DNA from: an uncultured Candidatus Melainabacteria bacterium
Lineage (GTDB): Bacteria > Cyanobacteriota > Vampirovibrionia > Gastranaerophilales > Gastranaerophilaceae
Length of the DNA: 64,000 nucleotides
Assembly (NCBI GenBank): GCA_934757255.1
Contig: CAKVLL010000001.1
Span: 1 to 64,000, forward strand
Direction of reading: 5' to 3'
A program made the position numbers and the translations under genes. A model generated the notes under the pieces. That model did not search any database. It was given only the letters and a program-made list of their open reading frames with translations, and was not told where the DNA came from. Positions within the stretch are counted from its first letter, which is position 1. Every line of letters begins with the position of its first letter. Below, one piece after another: positions 1 to 8,850 of this stretch.

Positions 1-828
1 AAACAAGTAAAAAAATCTTTCCAAGAACTTATTAATGATTTAATGTCATCAAGTTCTGAAAAAGTTAGATATAATGCAGCTCGTGTTCTTGGCGAAATGG
101 GCGACTCTAAAGCTGTTGAACCCTTAATCAACGTTCTTAAAAACGATAAAAACGGTTCTGTTCGTTTATATGCAGCTCGTGCATTAGGCGAATTAGGTGA
201 TACAAAAGCAACTGAACACTTAATTGAATCTTTAAGAGAAGACCGTAACGTAGATGTTAGAGTTCGTGCAGCCCGTGCATTAGGTCGTTTAGGCGGTAAA
301 ATTGTTGTTGAACCACTTGTAGAAGCTTTGAACGATGAAAATTCTCAAGTTTGTATTACAGCAACAGATGCTTTAATTGAGATTGGTGATGTTGCAACAG
401 ACGCTTTAATGAATTCATTAGACCATGAAAAAGTTAACGTAAGATGCGATGCTACAAGAGCATTAGGCGAAATCGGCAACAAAAAATGTGTTGATAAAAT
501 TATTAATATGTTATATGACGAATGGGTTAACGTTAGAATTTATGCAGTAACTTCATTGGGTAAATTGAACGATACAAAAGCAGTTCCTGCATTAATTGAT
601 GTTATGAAAAACCGTTCAGAAAACGATTTAGTTAGAGCTGGTGCGGCTGCTGCTTTAGGCGTACTTCGCGATCAAAGAGCATTATTACCATTAAGAGAAT
701 TGATTATGGAAGCTGAAGAATTAGGTGAATTAGAAGATACAGCTCTAAAATCATTCAAAAAAATTATGGCTGCAAACTGGCAAACAATTCCTGGTGCTAC
801 TCAACAAAGAAAAGCTGGTACCGTTTAA
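1..828 (+). CDS. HEAT-repeat (PBS lyase-type) protein, 5' end cut by window
   Basis: The frame is open from base 1, and the residues before the first in-window ATG at 43 continue the helical repeat pattern, so the gene very probably starts upstream of the window. The protein consists of about eight tandem units of about 31 residues with the pattern VRxxAARALGxLGD followed by AVxPLIxxL, typical of PBS-lyase HEAT-like repeats. In cyanobacteria related proteins act on phycobilisome chromophores, but the repeat is mostly a generic protein-binding scaffold, and no phycobilisome gene is seen here. There is no signal peptide or membrane segment in the visible part, so it is probably cytoplasmic. A strong terminator follows the stop codon. 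The partner is unknown. Confidence 0.85.
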   Translation, partial: KQVKKSFQELINDLMSSSSEKVRYNAARVLGEMGDSKAVEPLINVLKNDKNGSVRLYAARALGELGDTKATEHLIESLREDRNVDVRVRAARALGRLGGKIVVEPLVEALNDENSQVCITATDALIEIGDVATDALMNSLDHEKVNVRCDATRALGEIGNKKCVDKIINMLYDEWVNVRIYAVTSLGKLNDTKAVPALIDVMKNRSENDLVRAGAAAALGVLRDQRALLPLRELIMEAEELGELEDTALKSFKKIMAANWQTIPGATQQRKAGTV

Positions 829-842
829 TTAAAATTTATAAT

Positions 843-880
843 AAAAAGAAGGATGATTTAAAAAAATCATCCTTCTTTTT
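843..880. terminator. Bidirectional terminator
   Basis: A perfect 17-bp stem (843-859 with 864-880) has a 4-nt loop, with A-tract and T-tract on its two flanks. It lies between the convergent HEAT-repeat and dehydrogenase genes and can serve both strands. Confidence 0.85.
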
Positions 881-885
881 ATTAT

Positions 886-1851
886 CTAAAACCTTATCAA
901 TATCTTTAAATTATCCCGTGACTTATTAGCTTCAAACGCTTCCAATGCTTCGTCTACGGAATATATTCCACTTATAAATGATGAAAAATCTATACGATTA
1001 TTTTTTAACAGCCTTAATGCCGGTGGAAATTGACCGCATCTTGAGCCCAGAACTGTAATTTCATCAATTACAATAGGTGCAAGATTTAATTCTTTACCAC
1101 TTGCAACAGTACTCTTAAGCACCAATACACCTCTTGGTTTTGTTAGTGCCATTGAGGTTTCAAAGCCGGAAGCAGAACCGGTCGCTTCTACCACAACATC
1201 ATATTTTTTTTCTATCTTAAACTCGCTCAAAAGCTTTGTTGCAACACCTTGCGCCGCTGCAATATCTAATTTATTTTGGTGTTTTCCTACTAGTAAAACA
1301 TCAAAATTTTGTGCATTCAAAGTTAATGCGGTTGTTAAACCGAGCTTGCCATCGCCAAGTACAACTATTTTTTTCATAGGATCAATATGTAACTGCTCAG
1401 TTATTTCACAAGCTGCTGCAAGCGGCTCAACGAAAACGGCCTGCTCATCTGAAACATTATCCGGAACTTCAAATAAAACATTAATAGGCATTGTCATATA
1501 TTCAGCAAAACATCCGTCTTTTTTCCAAATTCCCAGCGTATGTCTATTGGGACAATGACGATAATTTTTATTTGCACACCATTCACAATCAGGATTATTA
1601 CACCCATAACTTATTTCGGCTACAACACGTTTACCAATTAAAGACTTATCTTCATCGTTCACATCTTCTACAATTCCGACAAATTCATGTCCCAAAACAC
1701 CTACATATCCCATATAACCTTTTGTAATTTCATAATCAGTGTTACAAATTCCGGCTAATTTTACGCGGATTAGCGCCTCGCCTTTATTGGGAACCGGTTT
1801 TGGATAATTTTTATCAAGTTTTAATTCTTTATCAAATACAATTGCTTTCAT
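886..1851 (-). CDS. Zinc-dependent medium-chain alcohol/polyol dehydrogenase
   Basis: This is an MDR-superfamily oxidoreductase of 321 residues, a little shorter than the usual 340-350. A GroES-like N-terminal domain supplies the catalytic zinc ligands Cys36 and His55-Glu56 (GHE). A structural-zinc lobe of four cysteines follows near residues 89-104. A Rossmann NAD(P) fold has the motif GDGKLG near residue 166. It should oxidise an alcohol or polyol, or reduce the matching aldehyde or ketone; the substrate cannot be read from sequence. The start is supported by AGAGGA just upstream. It stands alone between a terminator and the AsmA-like gene. Threonine- or sorbitol-dehydrogenase-like activity is possible but unproven. 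Confidence 0.85.
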   Translation of the reverse strand: MKAIVFDKELKLDKNYPKPVPNKGEALIRVKLAGICNTDYEITKGYMGYVGVLGHEFVGIVEDVNDEDKSLIGKRVVAEISYGCNNPDCEWCANKNYRHCPNRHTLGIWKKDGCFAEYMTMPINVLFEVPDNVSDEQAVFVEPLAAACEITEQLHIDPMKKIVVLGDGKLGLTTALTLNAQNFDVLLVGKHQNKLDIAAAQGVATKLLSEFKIEKKYDVVVEATGSASGFETSMALTKPRGVLVLKSTVASGKELNLAPIVIDEITVLGSRCGQFPPALRLLKNNRIDFSSFISGIYSVDEALEAFEANKSRDNLKILIRF

Positions 1852-1869
1852 ATTTCCTCTTTTCTCTTT

Positions 1870-4800
1870 CTAAAATTTAAACAAATTCTTCAATTCTTCT
1901 GCGCTGTTTTTCAATTGATCTTTTGTCGTGTTCCATTGTTCTTTTGAAGTTGTAACCGCATCAGTTACGCTCTGAATTGTGTTTGTAACGTCTGTGCCAA
2001 CAGATGTTTTTATGTCGTTTATTGTTTCTTTCATTGTTTTCGTTTCTATAGCACTTGTGTCAACATCTGTCAACCATTTGAAAGATTTGATTGAAGATGC
2101 TTTTCCTGCAATACCGCTATGAAGAACTTTGAAGTCTTTATAAGTTGTACTTCCGTTTGTTAAAGCTGGAATTTGACTTACAGCTTCGTTTTTAGGACTT
2201 GCAGTAAGTGTATTCACAAAACTTGCAGTAGATGTTCCGAATTTAGGAATGTAGCTTAAAAGCTTTGTTGCTGATAATTGACCGATTGGTCCCATTTTTG
2301 CAACAACAGAGCCGTCTAAGCGTCCTAAAATCACTAAAATTGCATTTCCGCTTAAAAGATTATATTTTCCTTTTACATAATAAGAAAGTAGTGGACCTGA
2401 ACTTTTTACCGGATTAAGTTCTGCCCAACCGTTAGCAAAAGTCAATTTACCGTTCAAAGAATTAAATGTTGCAGTGTCAGCAATACCTACCGCGTTTGAA
2501 ATTGTAGCAACTGTTGATTTTAATAGAGCACTGTTTACAATGTTATCGGCTTGCAAGAAGTTTTCAAGACGTCCGATTGTACCAAACGCGCCGTTCTTGA
2601 TTTCAAAATTTAAATTACCGCGCATTGAATTCATCATATCATTATAATCAGCAACGGTCAGTGTCAATTTTGTATCGAAACCCAAAGTCCCTGTTAAAGC
2701 ATTTTTAATACCCGTTCCACCGTAAACTGCTTTTTCGGCGTTTAGTCCTGTACCTTTGAAATCGACTGTTGTTTTTGCGTTATTCAAATTATAAATAATA
2801 TTACCGTTAATTTTTCCGTTGAATGCACTTCCCTTCAAATTTTTGAGATAGAAGTTTTCGCCTTTCATTGAAAAATCGGTTGTTAAAGTTTCGGCTTCAA
2901 TTCCTCCGGATGTGAATTTCTCAACAGTTGCACTTCCGTTTAAAATTGCACCGTTAAGTTTAATTGCCATATTTGTCATACTTACAGGAATTTCTGGAAT
3001 ACTTAAAGTTGGCACGTTTACTTGTCCTTTTAAAATCGGATTAGCCATGTTGCCTGTAATTCCGATATTTCCTATAAATGTCATTTTAGATTTGTCAAAC
3101 ATCGGAATAATTATTGTAGAAGGTGCGGTTGTTGCGTAATTTAAGCCCAATGTTTGTTTCGCCATATTAATATCGCCGATTAAATCAGATTTAATATCGC
3201 CTGTTGTAACAAAATCAAGTGTCATCTTGTCTTTTAAATAGTTTTTGATTTTACCTGAAACATTTATCTTAATTTTATCAATCATTACAGGAGTTTGAGT
3301 AATTTCTAACTCGTCTTCACGAATATTCACAGCTACATTTGGAATCGAAACTTTTGCAGCAGGATTTATAGCCAAAAGATTTGTGCTTTTTGCATTTCCT
3401 GAAAAAGTTTTACCGTCAGATGTAATATTTATAACAGTTAAAGGTGCTTTAAGCGTTGTATTAGCAGGAACGTTTTTGATATTAAGATTTTCGAGATTAA
3501 TTTTTACAAGAGGATTAATCTTATCCAACTTGCCTTTAATATCCACGTTCATTGAAATTGTGCCTGAGTTTACGTTGTTATCTTTTAATAACGATGCTTG
3601 ACCAAGCGCAACAATCAAACCTTTTAAACTCAATCTATTAGCAGTTAAATGCAAGTCACTCACTGCATTTTCGCTAATTGTACCGTAAAATTTTAAAGGT
3701 TGATTAAGTATTGAAAAACCGATATTTTTAATATTTATATTATTGTTATCAAGTCGAATATCAGCATTAATACTATCTACGCCGATTTTATACAAGCCAT
3801 AATAAAGATTTGCAGTTGGAATTTTTAAATAACCGCTTGAGTTTACGGTTTTCAAGTCTGATTTAATGTTAAAATCAGCGTCTAATTTTCCATTTGCACT
3901 CAAAGTTTGTAAATCTTTTATGTTGAAAATATTAGCAACGTCTTTTGCGATTTTCAAAACATTTGCAATTTGCGCACCTGATTTAAAATTTATATCAATT
4001 TTTGGCTTACTGCCTGTTTTAATAACACCGTTTATATGTGAAACTTCGTTTTCTGCAGTGTAAATATCAGATAAAATATCAATATTGTTACCTTTGAATT
4101 TCAAATTTGCATTACTTGTAGGTAAGTTAATTAAAGAAACATTTGAAACATTTACTTGACCTTTAATATCATCCTGTGCAATTATTAAATCCGCATCAGC
4201 ATTAGCCGTAAGCTTGTATTGATAGATTCCGTCTAATATTCCTATAATATCAATTGGCGCGGTTTCTTCTTCATTTTCTTCCATTGGTTGCGGATTGCAA
4301 ACTAAATCATTTAATTCCAAATCCGGCATTATTTTGTTGAAAATTTTAACGTCGTAGTTAAATTGTTCTCTACCACGCAAAGTCATTTTACCGTTTGTTG
4401 CAATTTTTACGTGCTTATTTAAAATAAAATCTGTAATTTCTGCTTTGTCACCCGATACAACATAATTATTAATTCCGTCAGTCATAACTACGCTGTAATT
4501 ACCAACTCTTACGTCTGGCAAATGGTTTGAAAGTTTTAAACCGAAAGGTAAAACAACAGGCTCTGTTTGAACTTCCGTATTTTCAGCTTTTTCTTGTTGT
4601 GGTAAATATTTTTCTACATCAAAATGACCTTTGTGATCCATTTTGATATTAGCGTTGGCTGATTTTAGCTGAACAGCGTCAATTCTGATTTGTCGAGCAA
4701 AAAGTGGCAAAAGTGACATTTTCACCTGAAAATCATCAGCATTTAAAATTTCTTCATCTTTAGGAGTTAAAAGCTTGAAATTCTTAACTTTAATTCCGGC

Positions 4801-5004
4801 CGTCAACTTCGGCGTTGTAACAAATTTAATGCCTTCAATAGAAGAATTTAATCCGCAAGAATCTTTAATTATTTTAGAGATTTCGCCTGAATAATTATTC
4901 GCAATTGTATCAAGTGCAAAAGGTGCTAACAAAAATAATGAATACGCACTTAAAACTGTTGCACTAACAACAATTCCTGCTTTTTTCCACATTTTTTTAT
5001 TCAT
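1870..5004 (-). CDS. AsmA/TamB-superfamily envelope protein (first paralogue)
   Basis: This large protein of 1044 residues starts with a short cytoplasmic tail and one membrane anchor (about residues 8-30). A long periplasmic region of beta-rich, amphipathic repeats follows. The N-terminal part resembles AsmA (a segment ending in a LLPLFARQIRIDAV-type strand) and the C-terminal part an AsmA-like C domain. Members of this superfamily are thought to bridge the inner and outer membranes and carry phospholipids. The ATG at 5004 is preferred over the longer frame because GGAGG sits 4 nt before it. The last 200 residues contain predicted amphipathic helices. The second AsmA-like protein (52939-57282) has a similar C-terminal architecture, and both end in an FKW motif. 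The function call rests on fold, not on a close homologue. Confidence 0.8.
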   Translation of the reverse strand: MNKKMWKKAGIVVSATVLSAYSLFLLAPFALDTIANNYSGEISKIIKDSCGLNSSIEGIKFVTTPKLTAGIKVKNFKLLTPKDEEILNADDFQVKMSLLPLFARQIRIDAVQLKSANANIKMDHKGHFDVEKYLPQQEKAENTEVQTEPVVLPFGLKLSNHLPDVRVGNYSVVMTDGINNYVVSGDKAEITDFILNKHVKIATNGKMTLRGREQFNYDVKIFNKIMPDLELNDLVCNPQPMEENEEETAPIDIIGILDGIYQYKLTANADADLIIAQDDIKGQVNVSNVSLINLPTSNANLKFKGNNIDILSDIYTAENEVSHINGVIKTGSKPKIDINFKSGAQIANVLKIAKDVANIFNIKDLQTLSANGKLDADFNIKSDLKTVNSSGYLKIPTANLYYGLYKIGVDSINADIRLDNNNINIKNIGFSILNQPLKFYGTISENAVSDLHLTANRLSLKGLIVALGQASLLKDNNVNSGTISMNVDIKGKLDKINPLVKINLENLNIKNVPANTTLKAPLTVINITSDGKTFSGNAKSTNLLAINPAAKVSIPNVAVNIREDELEITQTPVMIDKIKINVSGKIKNYLKDKMTLDFVTTGDIKSDLIGDINMAKQTLGLNYATTAPSTIIIPMFDKSKMTFIGNIGITGNMANPILKGQVNVPTLSIPEIPVSMTNMAIKLNGAILNGSATVEKFTSGGIEAETLTTDFSMKGENFYLKNLKGSAFNGKINGNIIYNLNNAKTTVDFKGTGLNAEKAVYGGTGIKNALTGTLGFDTKLTLTVADYNDMMNSMRGNLNFEIKNGAFGTIGRLENFLQADNIVNSALLKSTVATISNAVGIADTATFNSLNGKLTFANGWAELNPVKSSGPLLSYYVKGKYNLLSGNAILVILGRLDGSVVAKMGPIGQLSATKLLSYIPKFGTSTASFVNTLTASPKNEAVSQIPALTNGSTTYKDFKVLHSGIAGKASSIKSFKWLTDVDTSAIETKTMKETINDIKTSVGTDVTNTIQSVTDAVTTSKEQWNTTKDQLKNSAEELKNLFKF

Positions 5005-5090
5005 AAAACCTCCGACAAGCTTTTCAAATTTATTTTCAAATCTATTATAACTTAAATAATAAGGCATAGTACAGTCAGATGGATAATTTT

Positions 5091-5137
5091 ATAAACAAAG
5101 AGCGAAACTTAAATTTAAAATTTCGCTCTTTGTTTAT
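5091..5137 (-). terminator. Rho-independent terminator
   Basis: A 17-bp perfect stem (5091-5107 with 5121-5137) lies just downstream of the stop codon of the gene at 5153-6199. It separates that gene from the AsmA-like gene on the same strand. Confidence 0.8.
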
Positions 5138-5152
5138 ATTATTCAACACTGT

Positions 5153-6199
5153 TTATCTAATATTATTTTTATTTAAACTTGCCTTCAAACCTTGCGCCAA
5201 ATCGTGACGTCCACTTTTTTCATAAATCGCAGTCATTGACTCTAAGAATTTTAAATTGTCAATACTTGGATTAGATTGATTAACAGGAGCTGTATTTACA
5301 GGTGTTGTATTTTTCCTTACAGCTTGTTGAACCGCAGTTGTTTGTCTTTGAGGTTGACTCATGGTCTGAATATTTTGCGCTTGCGCAGGGTTAACATAAT
5401 TTCTTAATCTTGGATTATGAATTGGAGTTTCCATTTCATAAGGATTTCTATTTTCTCTTTGATAAGCATTCAAACCATAATTAACAGTCGTGAATGGTTT
5501 TTCAGAAGCAACATAAGAAGAACCTATTTGATGAGCACCTTTGTACATTTCAATTTCTCTATCAGTAAGACTTTGAGAAAGACCAATCTTCATATCTGGC
5601 TCTTTACGTTTGAATAGTCTTATAACTGCAAATGCAAGCAAACCAACTAAACCAAAAGAGAAAACCTTATTAGCTGTATCTGGAACAGTATCCTCGTCTA
5701 CTGAATCCTTGATACCATCTAATGCAGAAGATTTTTGTAAACGTTGAAACAAGCTAGATGTTTTAACTTGACCCATATCTTCTTTATAAATTGGCGCATA
5801 GCTTTCGATTGGATTGCTCAATTTAACGCTTTGTGTTTCTGCCTTTTTAGGCATAGCTGGTGCTAAAGAATCAAATGAAACACTGGTTCCGGCGGCATTT
5901 TCTGCTTGGAAAAAGATACTTACACCATTACCAGTTGGCTCAACCATCACTGTATCAACATTTGATACGTTGTTGTAAACTGTATTCAATGTTTTAGATG
6001 CTCTAATATCTTTCATATTCAATGTGATTTGATTAGGCGCTTTAACTGTCTTTTTAACGTCAACCGCTTTATCTGCAACTAAAACAATATTATATGTATC
6101 TTTAACAGGAACTATCTCAATAGATTGCAATACATTCTCTTCCGCAGAAACTGCTAGCATAGATAAAAACATTCCCAAAAACAACAACGTTCTCTTCAT
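5153..6199 (-). CDS. Secreted/membrane protein with AMIN-like N-terminal domain
   Basis: The protein has 348 residues from the ATG at 6199, which has an AGGGAGAGAG ribosome site upstream; the longer frame lacks one. A signal peptide is clear (MKRTLLFLGMFLSMLAVSA, cleavage before EEN). Residues 20-110 look like an AMIN-type beta domain, the module that targets amidases and PilQ secretins to the cell wall in cyanobacteria and proteobacteria; this is a resemblance only. A single membrane segment lies near residues 175-195, followed by RLFKRKEPD and a low-complexity Q/N/P-rich tail. The last 40 residues look like a small helical domain. The function is unknown; an envelope or pilus-assembly accessory is a guess. 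A 13-bp palindrome lies upstream. Confidence 0.6.
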   Translation of the reverse strand: MKRTLLFLGMFLSMLAVSAEENVLQSIEIVPVKDTYNIVLVADKAVDVKKTVKAPNQITLNMKDIRASKTLNTVYNNVSNVDTVMVEPTGNGVSIFFQAENAAGTSVSFDSLAPAMPKKAETQSVKLSNPIESYAPIYKEDMGQVKTSSLFQRLQKSSALDGIKDSVDEDTVPDTANKVFSFGLVGLLAFAVIRLFKRKEPDMKIGLSQSLTDREIEMYKGAHQIGSSYVASEKPFTTVNYGLNAYQRENRNPYEMETPIHNPRLRNYVNPAQAQNIQTMSQPQRQTTAVQQAVRKNTTPVNTAPVNQSNPSIDNLKFLESMTAIYEKSGRHDLAQGLKASLNKNNIR

Positions 6200-6283
6200 A
6201 ATAATATACTCTCTCTCCCTTAATATTAGTCTACTAAATTGACATGCCCATGCCATCAATCAAGAGGTTAAAATTTGGGATGA

Positions 6284-6311
6284 TTCACATAGACCATTTG
6301 GTCTATGTGAA
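6284..6311. repeat. 13-bp perfect palindrome upstream of the AMIN-like gene
   Basis: TTCACATAGACCA and its exact complement flank a 2-nt spacer. It lies about 85 nt upstream of the ATG at 6199 and has no T-tract on the side needed for termination. It may be a regulator binding site or a cruciform. Confidence 0.5.
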
Positions 6312-6355
6312 AAATTTTCAAATAAAACAAATTTTTCAAAAGTGTAATAAAAAAG

Positions 6356-6376
6356 AAAGAGCCTAACCGGCTCTTT
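6356..6376 (-). terminator. Terminator-like hairpin, minus strand
   Basis: An 8-bp stem AAAGAGCC/GGCTCTTT is followed on the minus strand by CTTTTTT. No minus-strand gene ends close upstream, so it may end a small RNA transcribed from the 6400-6850 interval. Confidence 0.5.
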
Positions 6377-6393
6377 GAATTAAGAATAGTTTT

Positions 6394-6512
6394 CACCCTC
6401 ATCAAGCTTCGCCAGCTTCTCCCCTCAAGGGAGAAGCAATTAATTACGTTAATTTAGCGTATTTCACAGCTTCGCCCTTGAGGGGCGAAGCTGGCGAAAC
6501 CTGATAAGGGTG
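6394..6512. repeat. Double-hairpin MITE-like repeat
   Basis: Outer arms of 26 bp (6394-6419 and 6487-6512) match with three mismatches. Each side also folds on itself: GCTTCTCCC at 6415 pairs with 6429-6437, and CAGCTTCGCCC at 6467 pairs with 6483-6493. There is no coding capacity. It resembles non-autonomous palindromic elements spread by a transposase elsewhere in the genome. Confidence 0.6.
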
Positions 6513-6881
6513 ATATAGAAATGTAAGGCGAAAAATGCGTGAGTGTTTCCCACAATCACGTCTATTGGATGACAATTTTCTAACTTTGTCTACAAATTCA
6601 AAAATTCTGACAAGGATTCAAGCAACAAGACAACCTTTTATCTTTTATAATAAGCAATATACAACAGAAAGCCCCTTCTGGAAGAGAGACAAAAGGAGCA
6701 AGGCTAATATTATGAAGAAAAGATTTGGTTACTAAAGAAGTAAGCCGAACACACACACAATGCCTAATCACAATTTTGGTCGAAATCCGACAATTCACTA
6801 GTTGCCTTCGACTTACATATACATTTTAACATTTTCTATATTAAAACTTAATCTCCTTAAGAAGTAATACCTAAGAATTAT

Positions 6882-7778
6882 TTATCTTTTATTGATTTTA
6901 TCAATCTCTGGACCAACATATTTGCCGATCAAAACTTCTTCTACAAAATGATCAATTGGTTTTATTGCAGCACCCAATGCAACAAAACCACCTAATGTCT
7001 TAATGCATTTCCCCTTTAACATTTTATTTTGCTGAAATTTAGTCAAAACACTTTTAACGGCAACATTTGACGTTTGACCAGACTTCAAATCAGCTTCATA
7101 AGCCTTAAACCATTTGTCTTTTTTAAATTCTTCAGTTGGTTTCAATAAATCTTTACGCAACTTTATCAAATCTTTTATAGTTTTTTCTGAATATTCTTGA
7201 ACTTTTTCTTTGCTATCAAGTCTAAAAACTTTCAACATATTTTTTAAAGATGATTTCTTGTTATTATAATCCATAGAATTTGTAACGACATCAATAAATT
7301 CTTTTACACACTCTGCATCTTTACCATTATAAGCGTGCATTTTACCATTTGCAATAAATTGCTCAGCGGCTTCTGCTACATGTTCTTTTGACGTAATACT
7401 GATTTTATCTTCTGTCATTTTTCCGGCTTGTGCAAAAATGTTTTGTCCGGCTTTTACTGCAATAAGAGGCAAAAATACACTTGCCATTCCCTGAAAAATT
7501 GCTTGCTTCAAGCAACGTCTTGAATCAGGACTATATTCAGTCTGATCGTTTTTATACTTATCATAAACATCTGCACCTATATACAAAAGAGCCGGAACCC
7601 AACTCAAAGTAGCATAACCGCCAATTACAGGACGTAAAGCTTCGCCGACTTCGTTTGTAAAAGCTGCGCCACGCAAAGGCCATTGCATCAAGGGGTCTTT
7701 ATACCCTCCGGTTGTTTTATCTATTGTCCTGTTATCGGCTTTAAAAGTTTGAACGCTTATTCCCAGCGGTCTTATCAT
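6882..7778 (-). CDS. Lineage-specific hypothetical protein
   Basis: I do not recognise this 298-residue protein. It has a clear ribosome site (AAGGAGA) before the ATG. It contains alanine/glycine-rich hydrophobic stretches near residues 50-70 and 90-115, a long lysine/glutamate-rich helical middle, and a hydrophobic helix near the C-terminus (TLGGFVALGAAIKPIDHFV). This suggests a membrane-associated helical protein. Its overall plan of hydrophobic ends around a charged helical centre resembles the neighbouring divergent gene at 8044-8850, so the two may be distantly related. No function is assigned. Confidence 0.65.
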   Translation of the reverse strand: MIRPLGISVQTFKADNRTIDKTTGGYKDPLMQWPLRGAAFTNEVGEALRPVIGGYATLSWVPALLYIGADVYDKYKNDQTEYSPDSRRCLKQAIFQGMASVFLPLIAVKAGQNIFAQAGKMTEDKISITSKEHVAEAAEQFIANGKMHAYNGKDAECVKEFIDVVTNSMDYNNKKSSLKNMLKVFRLDSKEKVQEYSEKTIKDLIKLRKDLLKPTEEFKKDKWFKAYEADLKSGQTSNVAVKSVLTKFQQNKMLKGKCIKTLGGFVALGAAIKPIDHFVEEVLIGKYVGPEIDKINKR

Positions 7779-8043
7779 TCGGCTTTTTCTCCTTCATACA
7801 TGTATGCCTTTTAGTAAATAACTCCAAAAAACATTTTTTTGCTTTTATTTTTACATATTTTTACATAAATTAACAAAATATCTCGGCAAGCTTATTGTAT
7901 CACACAAAATAAAAACTGCAGCGTTTTTTTAAACCTTTTTGTAAAAATTTGTAAAGAAATTCCTTTTTTATGCAATTTTATTTTACAAAAATACTTTATA
8001 TAAATGTATAGAATTATTGTGTAGTAAAGGTCGTGTTTATTTT

Positions 8044-8850
8044 ATGTCAGGTTTAGCAATTTCAGCATTTCTTCCATCAGTAACATCAGGCGGTATTTTC
8101 TCTACAAGACGTGCATCTTCTGCTGCTAATTCAAATAATCCGTTCATTGGTGCTATGAATGCTGACATAGCAGGTGGTCAAGCCTTAAATGTTGCTAAAG
8201 GTGTTTCTAATATTGCAAAATATTCTAACAATACTTTATCTGCTGATATTATTAGTGCAGAAGAATCAATTAAAAATTTAGCTAAAACTGATAAAGTAAT
8301 TGGTGGAATCAGCAAGGTTTTAAACTTCACAGCTGATAACATCAACCCTATTATTTGCGCAACAGGTGCTGTTAAAGTTGCTTGCGCCGATAAGGATAAA
8401 AGAGCTGAAACAGCAATTGAAGAGGGCTCTGCATTAGGCATGATGTTTGCTTGTGAAAGAGGAGCAAAAGCATTTCTAGGAATTCCTAAGAATATGAAAT
8501 ATGACCCAAAAACAATGAATATAAAATTAGATGGCATTTACCAAGTCGTTAATGGTAAAGAAAAATTAATCGCAAAAAATGGTGAATATAAATTGCATGG
8601 TAAACAACTTATTGTTGAAAGAAACGGACTATACAAAGAATTACCATTATTGAACAAAGTTACAAATATGTTTAAAGAAAAACAAGCTGAAGTTTTAAAC
8701 GATACTAAAAATACATCAAAAACATACCAAAAATTGATGAAAATAGCTCCGGGAACAGCAAAAGGTTTGGCTTTCGTTTGTTGTTCTATCGGTGGTTATC
8801 AATTAGGACTTTCAGCTGCAGACAAAATTTTAGGAAAAGAATCTGCTTAA
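8044..8850 (+). CDS. Lineage-specific hypothetical protein
   Basis: This 268-residue protein is not one I recognise. The ATG at 8044 is preferred over an upstream in-frame TTG at 8017, which has no ribosome site; AAAGG lies about 15 nt before the ATG, which is long. The N-terminal third is rich in serine, alanine and asparagine. The middle has small-residue hydrophobic stretches (INPIICATGAVKVACA). Residues about 165-210 look like a short beta-rich domain with repeated KNGEYKL / RNGLYKEL strands. A C-terminal hydrophobic segment (GLAFVCCSIGGYQLGLSAA) may be a membrane helix. It is transcribed divergently from 6882-7778, and its stop codon overlaps the stop of the convergent gene at 8847. Confidence 0.65.
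   Translation: MSGLAISAFLPSVTSGGIFSTRRASSAANSNNPFIGAMNADIAGGQALNVAKGVSNIAKYSNNTLSADIISAEESIKNLAKTDKVIGGISKVLNFTADNINPIICATGAVKVACADKDKRAETAIEEGSALGMMFACERGAKAFLGIPKNMKYDPKTMNIKLDGIYQVVNGKEKLIAKNGEYKLHGKQLIVERNGLYKELPLLNKVTNMFKEKQAEVLNDTKNTSKTYQKLMKIAPGTAKGLAFVCCSIGGYQLGLSAADKILGKESA

Larger units (their letters stand above)
6200..6881. other. Gene-free interval with palindromes and possible structured RNA
   Basis: No convincing gene lies in these about 680 bases; the short open frames on both strands have poor start contexts and no recognisable product. The interval holds a 13-bp palindrome, a minus-strand terminator and a 119-bp double-hairpin repeat, listed separately. The segment 6530-6850 is less AT-rich than typical spacer and has several short self-complementary stretches, so a small RNA on the minus strand ending at the terminator is possible. 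It did not match the tmRNA, RNase P RNA, 6S or SRP RNA signatures I could check by eye. Confidence 0.4.

Noticed and set aside
6535..6735. A 66-codon open frame on the plus strand and another on the minus strand at 6598-6798
   Set aside because: Both have poor ribosome sites, odd composition and no recognisable feature, and they overlap each other on opposite strands.
6530..6830. Possible tmRNA, RNase P RNA, 6S RNA or SRP RNA
   Set aside because: A GGATTTCGACC-like stretch recalled the tmRNA 5' end, but no T-arm with CCA end or tag frame was found, and the conserved cores of the other RNAs are absent.
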